Below, one piece after another: positions 9,333 through 17,725 of a stretch of 64,000 nucleotides of DNA. How positions within the stretch are numbered: the stretch's first letter is position 1; each line of letters starts with the position of its first letter. Source of the DNA: Streptomyces niger (GTDB taxonomy: Bacteria > Actinomycetota > Actinomycetes > Streptomycetales > Streptomycetaceae); contig NZ_JOFQ01000001.1 of assembly GCF_000718305.1 (NCBI RefSeq), forward strand, positions 434,001-498,000, read 5' to 3'. A program made the position numbers and the translations under genes. The notes beneath the pieces were generated by a model. The model was not told the DNA's origin and did no database searches. It saw nothing but the letters and a program-made list of their open reading frames with translations.

Positions 9333-9372
9333 ACGGCCGTGCCGCGCGAACTCCTTCGCGCGGCGCGGCCGT
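9333..9372. terminator. Bidirectional stem-loop terminator
   Basis: An 18-bp stem (9333-9350 with 9355-9372, one G-U type mismatch) closes a four-base loop between the convergent SDR and alpha/beta hydrolase genes. There is no clear T-run, as is common in actinomycetes. Confidence 0.8.
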
Positions 9373-9388
9373 TGCGTCACCGTACGGG

Positions 9389-10375
9389 TCAGCCCGCCGC
9401 CGGCAGGTGGCCGAGGAAGTCCAGCAGCGCCGCGTTGACCTCGGCGGGGCGCTCCTGCTGGGTCCAGTGGCCGCAGCCGGGGAGCACCACCTTGTCGTGC
9501 AGCTTCGGCGCGACCTTGTCGAGGGAGGCGATGAGCCGGTCGATGCCGTGCAGGGAGGTGACCATGTCGCGGTCGCCGGTGACGTACAGCGCCGGCACGT
9601 CGATGCCGCGGCCGCGGAAGACCGCGAGGAGCTCGTTGTTGCGCTCGATGTTGCGGTACCAGTTGAGGGGCCCGGTGAAGGCGCGGTCACCGTGAAGCGC
9701 GTAGTCGCGGGCGAAGGTGTCGATGTCTTCCGGGGTGAGCCAGGACGGCAGCTCGGGGTCCGGGCCGGCGCCGAGCAGCGAGGCGCCCTCGGGGACGATC
9801 CAGGGGCGCGGCTTCTCGTTGGTGGGGTTGTCGCCCGAACCGTTGAACAGCATCCGGCGGAAGGTCGACGGCAGGTCGCGGGCCAGTTCGGCGTCCGCGA
9901 CGCCCGGCTGCTGGAAGTAGACCTGGTAGTACCGGTCGCCGTACTGCTGCCGCGTGACGGACGGCGGCGCCATCCCGGCGGGCAGGACCGGCGGCACGCT
10001 GAGCCCGGCGACGGCGCGTACGACGTCCGGGCGGAGCATGGCGGCCGTCCAGGCGACCGGCGCGCCCCAGTCGTGCCCGACGACCACGGCCCGCTCCTCG
10101 CCCAGCGCGTGGATCAGGGCGATCACGTCGCCGGTGAGGTGCAGCAGGCTGTACGCGTCGGCGTCGGCGGGCGACTCGCTGCGGGCGTACCCCCGCTGGT
10201 CGGGCGCGACGACCCGGTAGCCGGCCTCGACCAGCGGCCCGAACTGGTGGCGCCAGGAGTACCAGCTCTCCGGAAAGCCGTGCAGCAGGACGACCAGCGG
10301 CCCCTGCCCCTGCTCGGCGATGTGCAGCTTGACCCCGTTGACCTCGACGAAGCGGTGCTCGATCGCGGCAGTCAC
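9389..10375 (-). CDS. Alpha/beta hydrolase, epoxide-hydrolase type
   Basis: A 328-residue enzyme with the HGFP oxyanion motif at 32-35, the nucleophile elbow GHDWGA at 100-105 (Asp102, as in epoxide hydrolases and haloalkane dehalogenases rather than the Ser of esterases), and a late catalytic His in GCGHWTQQERP. The cap domain lies between about 135 and 235. The GTG at 10375 is preceded by AGGAGG at a short four-base spacing; an ATG two bases upstream is followed at once by TGA and cannot be the start. It converges on the monooxygenase operon and is divergent from the CGNR gene. Epoxide opening is the likely reaction, but dehalogenation is not excluded. Confidence 0.85.
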   Translation of the reverse strand: MTAAIEHRFVEVNGVKLHIAEQGQGPLVVLLHGFPESWYSWRHQFGPLVEAGYRVVAPDQRGYARSESPADADAYSLLHLTGDVIALIHALGEERAVVVGHDWGAPVAWTAAMLRPDVVRAVAGLSVPPVLPAGMAPPSVTRQQYGDRYYQVYFQQPGVADAELARDLPSTFRRMLFNGSGDNPTNEKPRPWIVPEGASLLGAGPDPELPSWLTPEDIDTFARDYALHGDRAFTGPLNWYRNIERNNELLAVFRGRGIDVPALYVTGDRDMVTSLHGIDRLIASLDKVAPKLHDKVVLPGCGHWTQQERPAEVNAALLDFLGHLPAAG

Positions 10376-10507
10376 ATGTCCTCCTGGACGTGGGCGTGGA
10401 CAGTGCGGTCCGGGCCTACCCCGGACGACATGAGCAAAAGCTTACGCTCCTGTCATGGCTGCGCGTCACCCCCATCCGGCCGAAGTTCGTGCGCGTACCA
10501 TGGGCGC

Positions 10508-11128
10508 ATGAAATGGCCGGCCACCGAGCGCTACTACCCCACCGCCGTGCCGGGCGGCCTCGGCCTGATCCAGGACCTGCTGAACACCGCGTCCGGCGGA
10601 CGGCCACGTCAGCCCGACCTGCTGGCGGAGGTCCCGGCGGCGCAGGAGTGGGCCGCGGCGGCACTGCGCTCCTGGGCGGAGGGCACCGGCCGAGGCCGGG
10701 TGCGGCTGACGCTGACGGAGGAGGACCTGCCGGAGCTGCGGCGGCTGCGCGAACAGCTGCGGCGGGCGCTGACCGCCCGGCAGGGCGCGGCGGACGCCGA
10801 CGCCGTGCGCTTCACCTCGTGCCCGCTCCGGGTCAGCCTGCACGGGGACGCGGCGCTGACCGCCGAGCCCGAGGGCGAGGGCTGGCGCTGGCTGACCTCC
10901 GCCGTGCTGGGCGAGGCGCTGCTGGCCCAGGCCACGGGGGTCTGGCAGCGACTGAAGATCTGCCGCAACGAGAAGTGCGGCGGTGCGTTCTACGACCGGT
11001 CCCGCAACAACAGCGGGGTCTGGCACTCCACGCGCGGCTGCGGCAACGCCGCCAATCTGCGCGCCTCCCGGCAGCGCCGCCGCGAGCGGGAACGCGCGCA
11101 GGAGAGTACGGACGCGCCGGGCGACTGA
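10508..11128 (+). CDS. CGNR zinc-finger / ABATE-domain regulator
   Basis: A 206-residue protein. Residues 10-140 form the helical ABATE domain that often starts with a D-L-L-N-T motif (here QDLLNT at 22-27). Residues 150-190 carry the CGNR zinc finger with Cys152, Cys157, Cys178 and the CGNAANLRASR signature. Such proteins are thought to be stress-responsive DNA-binding regulators with a ligand-sensing N-terminal half. It is divergent from the epoxide-hydrolase-like gene across about 130 bases, and may regulate it (inference). Confidence 0.85.
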   Translation: MKWPATERYYPTAVPGGLGLIQDLLNTASGGRPRQPDLLAEVPAAQEWAAAALRSWAEGTGRGRVRLTLTEEDLPELRRLREQLRRALTARQGAADADAVRFTSCPLRVSLHGDAALTAEPEGEGWRWLTSAVLGEALLAQATGVWQRLKICRNEKCGGAFYDRSRNNSGVWHSTRGCGNAANLRASRQRRRERERAQESTDAPGD

Positions 11129-11157
11129 GGCCGCCGCCGCACGTGCCCGGCGACGCG

Positions 11158-11295
11158 TCAGGCGAGGTGGAACACCTCGGTCAGCGGGCGCACGGCCTCG
11201 TCCGGCCGGGTGTCGTCGAGCGACTCGAAGAAGAGCATCTCCGGCCACACCTCGGCGTGGCGCCGACGGTATTCGTCGAGCCGCTTCCGGTGGTC
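11158..11295 (-). pseudogene. L-rhamnose mutarotase remnant
   Basis: On the minus strand this stretch reads RKRLDEYRRRHAEVWPEM, the N-terminal part of the RhaM fold, joined directly to LFFESLDDTRPDEAV and RPLTEVFHLA, its C-terminal end with a normal stop. About 50 residues between them, including the conserved YS/N and W-x-x-x-M region, are missing, and there is no start codon or first strand. This is a decayed gene for the enzyme that interconverts alpha and beta L-rhamnose. No other rhamnose genes are nearby. It is squeezed between the CGNR gene and the anti-sigma gene, whose stop it touches. Confidence 0.8.
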
Positions 11296-11668
11296 AGGCG
11301 CACAGGACGTTCTCGGCCGGCTGCCAGCGGGCGCGTACCGACTTGCCGCCCGGCCGGTTCTCGATCGCCACGTCGCCGGCCAGCCGCTGGACTATGTGCC
11401 AGCCGTGGCCGCCCGCTCCGCCCAGGTCACCCTGGCGGGCGACGGGCGCGGCCTCGCTGCCGTCGCGCAGCTCCACGACCAGGGAGCCCTCCTGCACCGA
11501 GACGCTCAGCCGCCACCAGCCCGAGGCGTGCTGTTCGGCATTGGCGATCAGTTCGGAGACCACGAGCACCACCGCGTCCCGGTCCACCCATGGGCAATTC
11601 TCCGCCAGGAAGGCGGCCGTGGCACGCCTGGCCTGAGAGACGTCGGCCTCCTGCGAACTCGTGATCAT
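11294..11668 (-). CDS. ATP-binding anti-sigma factor (RsbW/SpoIIAB-like serine kinase)
   Basis: A 124-residue HATPase-fold protein. SELIANAEQHA at about 39-49 is the N-box that binds magnesium and ATP; GGAGGHGWHIVQRLAG is the G2-type loop. Small Streptomyces proteins of this kind phosphorylate STAS antagonists or bind sigma factors of the SigB/SigF class. The ATG at 11668 has GGAGG ten bases upstream. It is divergent from the STAS gene at 12035, which may be its partner (inference). The G1 box D-x-G-x-G is poorly kept, so kinase activity is less certain than nucleotide binding. Confidence 0.8.
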   Translation of the reverse strand: MITSSQEADVSQARRATAAFLAENCPWVDRDAVVLVVSELIANAEQHASGWWRLSVSVQEGSLVVELRDGSEAAPVARQGDLGGAGGHGWHIVQRLAGDVAIENRPGGKSVRARWQPAENVLCA

Positions 11669-12034
11669 CCCGCTCGTTCCTCCGGTCTGCACCGGTCTCC
11701 CGCTGTGGGCGCGGCGAAAGCATGCGCACACTCGTTGCATGGTACGGGTCCGTCCCGCACTGTGCTGTTCCGCGTCGGAGGTGCTGGTGCCCACCGTGGC
11801 AGCTCTCACACCGGTCCGGCCGGAAGAGAGCCGGCGGTAGGTGCCTCGGTCCGGACCGCTCCGCAGGTCGTGCGACGGATGAGGCGCCGAAATCTTCTCG
11901 GTGTGACGAATGTTTAACTCCACCATTCGGGGCAGTACGTGAGAGGGAACCGTCAGCACACCCGTGCCCGCGTACCCGGCCGAGCCGACCGGCAGGCACC
12001 CGGGCCACCCATCCCCACAGGAGGTACCGCGCTC
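11669..12034. other. Divergent intergenic region, 366 bases
   Basis: No gene is seen. The region should hold the promoters of the anti-sigma and STAS genes. A GGGTAC at 11972-11977 (minus sense) has GCCTG 15 bases upstream, matching the loose SigB pattern GNNTN-N14-16-GGGTAY, but it lies about 300 bases from the anti-sigma start and may be chance. AGGAGG at 12020-12025 belongs to the STAS gene. Confidence 0.4.
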
Positions 12035-12424
12035 GTGTCCACCGACAACGAAGCACTGAACGTCGAGGTCGAGGTCGAGGTCCGGAGCGCCGACACCGCC
12101 GTCGTCACCGTCGGCGGTGAGCTGGACCTCGACTCGGCGACGCTGCTCCACCACCACCTGGTCAACCAGCTCCACCACGGCCGCAAGCACCTCGTACTGG
12201 ACCTGGCCGCCCTGCACTTCATGGACTCCATGGGGCTGAACGTCCTGCTGCGCGCGACCCGGGAGGCGCGGCAGGTGTCGGGCAACCTCTACGTCGCGGC
12301 CGTGACGCCCGCCGTGAGCCGGCTCCTGGAGCTGACGGGGCTGAGTGCCACCAGCCCGGTGTACGAGACGGTGGCGGACGCCCTGGCCGCCATCGACAGC
12401 GCCCCGGCCGCCCCGCAGGGCTAG
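12035..12424 (+). CDS. STAS-domain anti-sigma factor antagonist
   Basis: A 129-residue single STAS domain. VGGELDLDSA near 28-37 is the first conserved strand and turn, and LHFMDSMGLNVLLRA carries the phosphorylatable Ser in the D-S-x-G-L motif. The GTG at 12035 has AGGAGG at ten-base spacing; the longer reading upstream has no homology. When unphosphorylated such proteins sequester anti-sigma kinases and free the sigma factor. The likely kinase is the divergent 124-residue protein or one of the stressosome kinases downstream. Confidence 0.87.
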   Translation: MSTDNEALNVEVEVEVRSADTAVVTVGGELDLDSATLLHHHLVNQLHHGRKHLVLDLAALHFMDSMGLNVLLRATREARQVSGNLYVAAVTPAVSRLLELTGLSATSPVYETVADALAAIDSAPAAPQG

Positions 12425-12428
12425 CGGA

Positions 12429-12465
12429 ACGGCGAAGCCCCCGGTGGCCCCGGGGGCTTCGCCGT
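12429..12465. terminator. Bidirectional stem-loop terminator
   Basis: A perfect 16-bp stem (12429-12444 with 12450-12465) with a five-base loop separates the convergent STAS gene and the end of the stressosome operon. Confidence 0.9.
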
Positions 12466-12481
12466 GCTGCGCCGGGCCCGC

Positions 12482-13819
12482 TCAGTTCGGCCGCACCACC
12501 CGTACGGCCAGCGCAAGCGTGTCGTCGGAGTGCAGTATGACGCGGTGCATGTCCTCGGCTACGGCCCCGGGGATCTCGTCGATCGGCAGGTGCCGGTGGT
12601 TGCGGGCGCTCTCGATGAGCCGGCGTTCGCCCTCCAGCGGGTCGCGCCGGCTCTCGGTCAGACCGTCGGTGTAGAGCATGAGGAGGTCGCCTGCCTCAAG
12701 GCGGGTGTCCAGCACCGTGTCGCTGCCGGGCGCGGGGAAACCGATGCCGCGTCCGCGCGCCTCCTGGTACTCCCCCGTGCCGTCCGCGCGCAGCACCAGG
12801 GCCGGCGGGTGGCTGCCGTTGGCCAGCTGCAGCCGGCCGGTGGCCGGCTCGATCCGGGCCAGCAGCACCGTCGCCATCAGGTCGGGGTCGAAGGGTGCCA
12901 GGACTTCGTTGACGCGTTCCACGATGAAGTGCAGTGGGTGGCCTTCGAGGGCCAGCGTGCGGACGGCGTGGGTGACGTTGAGGGCGCTTTTGGTACTGCG
13001 TACGCCGTGCCCGAGGGCGTCCACGACGGTGATGTGCACGGTTCCGTCGGGCAGCACGAACCAGTCGTAGAAGTCGCCGCCGGTCGGCGCGGCCGCCTCG
13101 GCCGGTGCGTAGTGCACCGCCAGCTCCAGGCCGTCGACGGCGATGGGCGACGGCCGCAGGGCGTCCTCCAGCTCGCGCAGGATCTCGCCGTGCGCGTTCC
13201 GCAGCTGCTCGTCGCGCTCTTCGAGCTGGACGTAGAGCGCGAGCACGCCGCTGTTGGTCTCGGCGAGCTCATGCTTCAGGCGCTGGTGCTCGGCGTTGAC
13301 GGCGTCCAGGTGGGCGAGCGCGGCACGCAGCTCCTCCTCCAGCGCGGCGACCTCGGCCGAGGGGGCCGGCGGCTGCCCCGTGCCGTCCTGGCGCGCGGGC
13401 CGGTGCCCGTCCGCCTTCGCGGCCTGCTGCCCGTCGTCGGCGCCCGCCGGCGGCGCGCCGCAGCCGTGGGCGAGCCCCTCGGTGGGTACGTCGGTGGATC
13501 CACCGGTGCCGGGGGTGACGCGCCAGACCGCGGCACCGTCGGGGGTGGCCTGCGCGGGGAGCGGCAGCCCCGAGGTGGGCAGCAGGCAGCGCTTGAGCGG
13601 GGCCCGCAGGATGACGGTCAGCGGGCTCGGCTCGCTGCTCTGCCGTGCGGGCAGCGTCTCCAGAACGGTGTAGCCGCCCGCCTGGAACTCCTGCTGCGCG
13701 ACCGCCGATATGGCGAGCACCAGCCGGGCCCGGGTCTCGATGGGCAGCCGGTGGGCGTCGCCGAGCCGGCGCACCGCACCACGGAGCGCCGGCAACGTGT
13801 GGAAGGTCTGCGGGGTCAC
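12482..13819 (-). CDS. PP2C/SpoIIE-type serine phosphatase
   Basis: A 445-residue phosphatase. The first 60 residues resemble the start of an anti-sigma ATPase fold without its nucleotide-binding boxes; a Gly/Pro/Ala-rich linker and a coiled coil (AALEEELRAALAHLDAVNAE onward, about 185-245) follow; the last 220 residues are the SpoIIE/RsbU PP2C domain with GGDFYDWF, VDALGHGVRS, and LYTDGLTESR holding the metal-binding Asp residues. It would dephosphorylate a STAS antagonist and so switch a SigB-type factor on. The GTG at 13819 is eight bases after the previous stop, so it is probably translated by coupling; its own ribosome binding site is weak. Confidence 0.85.
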   Translation of the reverse strand: MTPQTFHTLPALRGAVRRLGDAHRLPIETRARLVLAISAVAQQEFQAGGYTVLETLPARQSSEPSPLTVILRAPLKRCLLPTSGLPLPAQATPDGAAVWRVTPGTGGSTDVPTEGLAHGCGAPPAGADDGQQAAKADGHRPARQDGTGQPPAPSAEVAALEEELRAALAHLDAVNAEHQRLKHELAETNSGVLALYVQLEERDEQLRNAHGEILRELEDALRPSPIAVDGLELAVHYAPAEAAAPTGGDFYDWFVLPDGTVHITVVDALGHGVRSTKSALNVTHAVRTLALEGHPLHFIVERVNEVLAPFDPDLMATVLLARIEPATGRLQLANGSHPPALVLRADGTGEYQEARGRGIGFPAPGSDTVLDTRLEAGDLLMLYTDGLTESRRDPLEGERRLIESARNHRHLPIDEIPGAVAEDMHRVILHSDDTLALAVRVVRPN

Positions 13820-13827
13820 GGCATTCT

Positions 13828-14841
13828 CTATCGGGGAGTGGCGGCCAGTACGGTCGCGTCGTCTCGGGTGATCCGGTGTCCGTGCGCGAGGGAGGCGGCC
13901 AGCAGCGGGGGCGGCAGCCGGCGGGTGAAGCGCGGGAGCGCCTGACTCCAGCGGTGGTCGATGCCGTCCGTGTGCAGGACCACCACGCCGACGGGGCCCA
14001 GCACGAGGTCGCTGACCCGGCCGCCGGCCGGCAGTTGCAGGCCCGCGATGCCGGGGCGGCCGGTGAGCCGGTGGTGGACGCCCTCCGGGCCGAGCGTCAG
14101 GACGCGGATGTTGCCGACGCCACAGTATTCGCCGCGCCCCTCGTACAGGCGCAGCAGACCCACCGCGGCCCCGCGGGTGCGCCGCAGGGCGCGGTGGACG
14201 GTGGTCAGGACGTCCGGCAGCGGCGCGTCCGGTACCCGGCGGAAGGCGCGCAGCGCGGTCTGTGCGGCTTCGGCGGCGGCCGGCCCGTGGCCGAGGCCGT
14301 CGACGACCATGGCAGTGCGGCAGTCGTCGGTGTCGATGACGGTGCAGGCGTCGCCGCTCTCCTGCTCGCCGTCGGCGGGCAGGCACACCGCGCCCACCTC
14401 CTCGTCGCACGCGGCGAGTTGGTCCGGCGCGCGGAGCCGGGCGCAAGCCAGCGTGCCGTCGGCGGCCCCGCTGCGGATGCTGAAGTGGGACGCCATCCGC
14501 CGCACCGCGCCCAGCCCGGCGCCGAGCGTGCCGGTGGTGCTGAAGCCGTCCGCGAGGCACCGTTCCAGTTCGGGCATGCCGGGTCCGCGGTCGGCGGCCA
14601 GCACCTCCAGGCCGCCGCCGGTGGGCAGTTGCTGGAGATAGAGGACGCCGTCCGTGGCGTGTTTGGCGAGGTTGCTGCCCAGTTCGGACGCGATGACCGC
14701 GGCCTGGTCGGGCAGCGCGCCCGGCAGGCCCGACCGCTCGGCGAGTTGCCGGGCGGTCCGGGCCGCGACGTACACCGCGCTGTAGTGGTCGATGCGGACG
14801 GCGAGGGTGGGTGGTACGGGGTCGGTCAACGGCTCGCCCAC
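13828..14841 (-). CDS. RsbT-RsbX fusion: ATPase domain plus PP2C phosphatase
   Basis: A 337-residue two-domain protein. Residues 10-135 form an RsbT-like HATPase with SELGSNLAKHA (N box), DRGPGMPEL (G1) and TGTLGAGLGAVRR (G2). Residues 145-335 form a small PP2C domain with VVDGLGHGPAAAEAA and HTDGIDHRW. In Bacillus RsbT and RsbX are separate; RsbX resets the stressosome by dephosphorylating RsbR and RsbS. The GTG at 14841 lies 16 bases inside the preceding gene and lacks a clear Shine-Dalgarno, implying coupled translation. Confidence 0.87.
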   Translation of the reverse strand: MGEPLTDPVPPTLAVRIDHYSAVYVAARTARQLAERSGLPGALPDQAAVIASELGSNLAKHATDGVLYLQQLPTGGGLEVLAADRGPGMPELERCLADGFSTTGTLGAGLGAVRRMASHFSIRSGAADGTLACARLRAPDQLAACDEEVGAVCLPADGEQESGDACTVIDTDDCRTAMVVDGLGHGPAAAEAAQTALRAFRRVPDAPLPDVLTTVHRALRRTRGAAVGLLRLYEGRGEYCGVGNIRVLTLGPEGVHHRLTGRPGIAGLQLPAGGRVSDLVLGPVGVVVLHTDGIDHRWSQALPRFTRRLPPPLLAASLAHGHRITRDDATVLAATPR

Positions 14842-15335
14842 CGCGTGGCCACGACGGTCGTGCCACGCCCTTCCGTGGTGTCCACCTCGAACTCGTCCAT
14901 CAGCCGGCGTGCGCCGCCCAGGCCGTGTCCCAGCCCGGCGCCCGTGGTGTAGCCGTCGGTGAGGGCGGTCTCCAGGTCGGCGATGCCGGGCCCCTTGTCC
15001 CGTACAACCAGGCGCAGTCCCGTTCTGTCGGGACCGGCCGGGTGCTCGATGGTGAGGGTGCCGCCCCCGCCGTGGATGTAGGCGTTGCGGGCCAGTTCGC
15101 TGGCGGCCGTGACCACCCGCGTCTGGTCCACGATGCCGAAACCGGCGCGGATGGTGGCCGCCCGCACGGCGTGCCGTACGGTCAGCAGGTCCTCCTCGCT
15201 CTCGACGGGGTACATCGACGGCGCCTCCCTGCCGCCGGTGACCCCCGCTTCCGACTTTTCCCGCTTTTCCGGCTTTTCCGGTCCGTCACCGGTCAAGTCG
15301 GCCATGGCCGCGTGCAGTTCACCTATGGGCGTCAC
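14826..15335 (-). CDS. rsbT: RsbT-like stressosome serine kinase
   Basis: A 169-residue HATPase. ASELARNAYIHGGGG is the N box, RDKGPGIADLE the G1 box and GAGLGHGLGGARRLMDEF the G2 box; all three are intact, so ATP binding and kinase activity are expected. The first 40 residues are a charged, non-conserved extension. The GTG at 15335 has GGGAG at six-base spacing and overlaps the RsbS gene by 17 bases. In the known system this kinase phosphorylates RsbS and RsbR on stress, leaves the complex and activates a PP2C phosphatase, here probably the gene at 12482-13819. Confidence 0.88.
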   Translation of the reverse strand: MTPIGELHAAMADLTGDGPEKPEKREKSEAGVTGGREAPSMYPVESEEDLLTVRHAVRAATIRAGFGIVDQTRVVTAASELARNAYIHGGGGTLTIEHPAGPDRTGLRLVVRDKGPGIADLETALTDGYTTGAGLGHGLGGARRLMDEFEVDTTEGRGTTVVATRWASR

Positions 15336-15729
15336 GCAAGACTCCCTCGGGTGCCTGGGGACTTCGGTGCCAGCCCAGGGCGGTCAGGCCCTGTTCGGCG
15401 TTGAGCGCGGTCTCCACGCCGGTCAGCTGGAGGCCGAGCTCGACCAGGGTGATGGCGACGGGGGGCTGCATGCCGGCCACTATGACCCGCGCGCCGAGCA
15501 GGCGGGACATCGTGGTCAGTTCCATGAGCATCCGCGCCACGTAGGAGTCGATGATCTCCAGACGGGAGATGTCGATCAGCACGCCGCGTGCGCCGTCGGA
15601 CGAGATCCGTTCGGTGAGCTCGTCGGCGAAGGCGACGGCCGTCTTGTCGTCGAGCTCGTTGAGCAGCCCTGTCACCAGGACGTCGCCGAGGCGGAGGATC
15701 GGCACTCCGGTCGATGCGGGCACGGTCAT
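15319..15729 (-). CDS. rsbS: RsbS-like STAS scaffold protein
   Basis: A 136-residue STAS protein. VPILRLGDVLVTGL begins the domain and LEIIDSYVARML carries the phosphorylatable Ser (IDS). RsbS packs with RsbR into the stressosome shell and holds RsbT until it is phosphorylated. The ATG overlaps the RsbR stop as ATGA. The last 25 residues after the STAS fold are not conserved. Confidence 0.88.
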   Translation of the reverse strand: MTVPASTGVPILRLGDVLVTGLLNELDDKTAVAFADELTERISSDGARGVLIDISRLEIIDSYVARMLMELTTMSRLLGARVIVAGMQPPVAITLVELGLQLTGVETALNAEQGLTALGWHRSPQAPEGVLRDAHR

Positions 15730-16604
15730 CGCTCCGCCAGGGCCGCCTGGGCGGGCGAGTCCCTGAGTTCGATCGCCGCGGAGAGCGCGTCCGCGAGGGT
15801 GGCGCGGGTGAGGATGGTCGACAGGTCGATGCCCAGCTGGGCGATGGTCTGCGCGATGGGCGGCCGGATACCGCTGATCACGCAGTCGGCGCCCATCAGC
15901 CGTACGGCGTTGACCGTGTGCATGAGGTGCTGTGCGACCGCGGTGTCCACGGTGGGGACGCCGGTGATGTCGATGATCGCGACCCGTGCCTCGTGCTCCT
16001 GGATGGCCTGGAGGAGGTTCTCCATGACCACTTGGGTGCGCGCGGTGTCCAAGGTGCCGATCAGCGGGACGGCGAGCACTTGGCGCCAGAGGCGCACCAC
16101 GGGCGTGGAGACCTCCAGCAGCTGCCGGCTCTGCCGCCGGATGATCTCCTCGCGGCCCTCGACGTACGTGTCGAAGCAGAGCGCCCCGGCACCGTCCAGC
16201 AGCTGGTTGATCAGCAGGGCGGCGGCGTACAGCTCGTCGCCGTCGTGCGTCCGTCGCTGGACGGCCGCCAGCAGCGCTTCCTTGAGGGTGAGCACCGCCA
16301 TGGACGTCGCGGTCGGCGCCGCGCCCTTGCGAGCCCTGCGCATGGAGAACTCGGACACCGCGCGGCGCAGGTCGTGGTGGGTGGCGACCAGCCGGTCCAC
16401 GGGTACGTCGCTGCGCAGGCCGGCGGTGACGGCGCCGACGAGTCCGTCGGCCTCCTCCCGCAGGACGCCCTCGTTCGACTCGGCGCCCTGCTCGGTCCGC
16501 GCCAGCTGCAACTGCACCCAGCGGTCGGCGATGTCGTCGGCCTCTGCCTCCAACGCACCGGCGACGAGCTCCCGCACGCCGGTCTCGGTGGAACTCAAAA
16601 CCAC
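15726..16604 (-). CDS. rsbR: RsbR-like stressosome sensor
   Basis: A 292-residue protein with a helical N-terminal domain (about 1-160, RsbR-N type, all-alpha) and a C-terminal STAS domain from about 165. The two phosphorylation regions of RsbR proteins are visible as GTLDTARTQVVMENLL (Thr) and GVPTVDTAVAQHL (Thr/Asp). The N-terminal half would project from the stressosome and sense the signal; it has no haem or PAS motif that I can name. The GTG at 16604 is close behind GGAAGG; a TTG two codons later has better spacing and is possible. First gene of the rsbR-S-T-(T/X)-PP2C operon. Confidence 0.85.
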   Translation of the reverse strand: MVLSSTETGVRELVAGALEAEADDIADRWVQLQLARTEQGAESNEGVLREEADGLVGAVTAGLRSDVPVDRLVATHHDLRRAVSEFSMRRARKGAAPTATSMAVLTLKEALLAAVQRRTHDGDELYAAALLINQLLDGAGALCFDTYVEGREEIIRRQSRQLLEVSTPVVRLWRQVLAVPLIGTLDTARTQVVMENLLQAIQEHEARVAIIDITGVPTVDTAVAQHLMHTVNAVRLMGADCVISGIRPPIAQTIAQLGIDLSTILTRATLADALSAAIELRDSPAQAALAER

Positions 16605-17062
16605 GGTCCTTCCAGGTCAACGGCGATTCCGGGTGGCCCCGGCTATGGTCTGCTGCGACCGGAAGCCACCTTTCCCGAGCTTCTTCGGCCCGGCAAATAT
16701 TACCGAGCGCAGTCAACCACGCAAAGATCCACCAACGCTGCCCCGCCGTCGGCCAAGTCCGGGCAGCCGCACCCCAGTACCCCGAAAAACAACTTTCGCA
16801 CCTCTGATTTCCGGCACATTTTCGGTGCCGTCGAGCGGGTTCCCGGAGCGGCCCGTATGACGGCGATCACTTGGCCCCGGGGCGCCGGCCTTCACCGTTC
16901 CCACCGGCCCAGGTGATCGCTCGCCTCTCAGTACGGTCAGCGCGGCGGCCTTTCCGTCCGGCGCCGTGGGCCGACCCGCCGCCGGTTCATTTCAGTCGTT
17001 TGACTCAGACCGACCGGACGCGTTCACTCAGACCGGATGTCGGGAACCGGAAGGGATACGTG
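16605..17062. other. Divergent intergenic region, 458 bases
   Basis: No gene is seen. It should contain the stressosome operon promoter (minus strand) and the TetR promoter (plus strand). The stretch 16680-16830 is richer in A and T than its surroundings, as promoters in this kind of genome are. A GGGTAC in the minus sense at 16778-16783 lacks a matching -35 at 14-16 bases, so it is not called. Confidence 0.4.
17003..17035. promoter_or_regulatory. Paired direct repeats upstream of TetR
   Basis: ACTCAGACCG occurs at 17003-17012 and again at 17026-17035, 23 bases apart (about two helical turns), 28-60 bases before the TetR start. It is a candidate binding site for that regulator or part of its promoter. 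Confidence 0.35.
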
Positions 17063-17725
17063 ATGGCCGGCAGGACGACCCGGTCCGGGCGGGCCGAGGG
17101 GACGAGGGAGACGATCCTCACCGTCGCCGAGCGGATGTTCGCGGAGCACGGTGTGTTCGCCGTCTCCAACCGCCAGGTCAGCGAGGCCGCCGGGCAGGGC
17201 AACAACGCCGCCGTCGGCTACCACTTCGGTACCAAGAACGACCTGCTGCGGGCGATCGTCGGCAAGCACGCCCGGCGGATCGAGGAGCTGCGGCAGGCGA
17301 TGCTGGCGGAGACCGGCGACTCGGCGGACGTACGCGACTGGGTGGCCTGCCTCGTCCGCCCGAACACCGACCACCTGGCCGAGCTGGGCAGCCCTACGTG
17401 GTTCGCGCGGTTCGCCGCCCAGGTGATGACCGACCCGGTGCTGCGCGAGATGATGATCGACGAGACGTTCGGGCCGACGATCCAGCAGACGCTCGACGGA
17501 CTCAACCGGTGCCTGCCGGACCTGCCGCTGCCCGTACGGATCGAGCGCGGCGAGATGGCCCGGCACCTGCTGATGCACATGCTCGCCGAGCGGGAACGCG
17601 CCCTCGCCGGCAACACGCAGGCCACCGCCTCCACTTGGCCCGAGTACGCGAGCGGGCTCATCGACGCGATCACCGGCATCTGGCTGGCGCCCGTCACCCC
17701 GAGCACCTCACACAGCCGCTCCTGA
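17063..17725 (+). CDS. TetR-family transcriptional regulator
   Basis: A 220-residue regulator. Residues 15-60 hold the helix-turn-helix (TILTVAERMFAEHGVFAVSNRQ is the first part, then VSEAAGQGNNAAVGYHFGTKNDLL), and the rest is a helical ligand-binding domain containing the TetR_C-type LGSPTWFARFAAQVM segment. The ATG at 17063 and a GTG just before it both follow GGAAGGG; the ATG has better spacing. No intact target gene is adjacent; downstream are only degraded fragments, so it may act on itself or elsewhere. Confidence 0.85.
   Translation: MAGRTTRSGRAEGTRETILTVAERMFAEHGVFAVSNRQVSEAAGQGNNAAVGYHFGTKNDLLRAIVGKHARRIEELRQAMLAETGDSADVRDWVACLVRPNTDHLAELGSPTWFARFAAQVMTDPVLREMMIDETFGPTIQQTLDGLNRCLPDLPLPVRIERGEMARHLLMHMLAERERALAGNTQATASTWPEYASGLIDAITGIWLAPVTPSTSHSRS

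Noticed and set aside
16778..16783. SigB -10 (GGGTAC, minus sense) for the stressosome operon
   Set aside because: No GNNTN at 14, 15 or 16 bases upstream; the hexamer alone is expected by chance.
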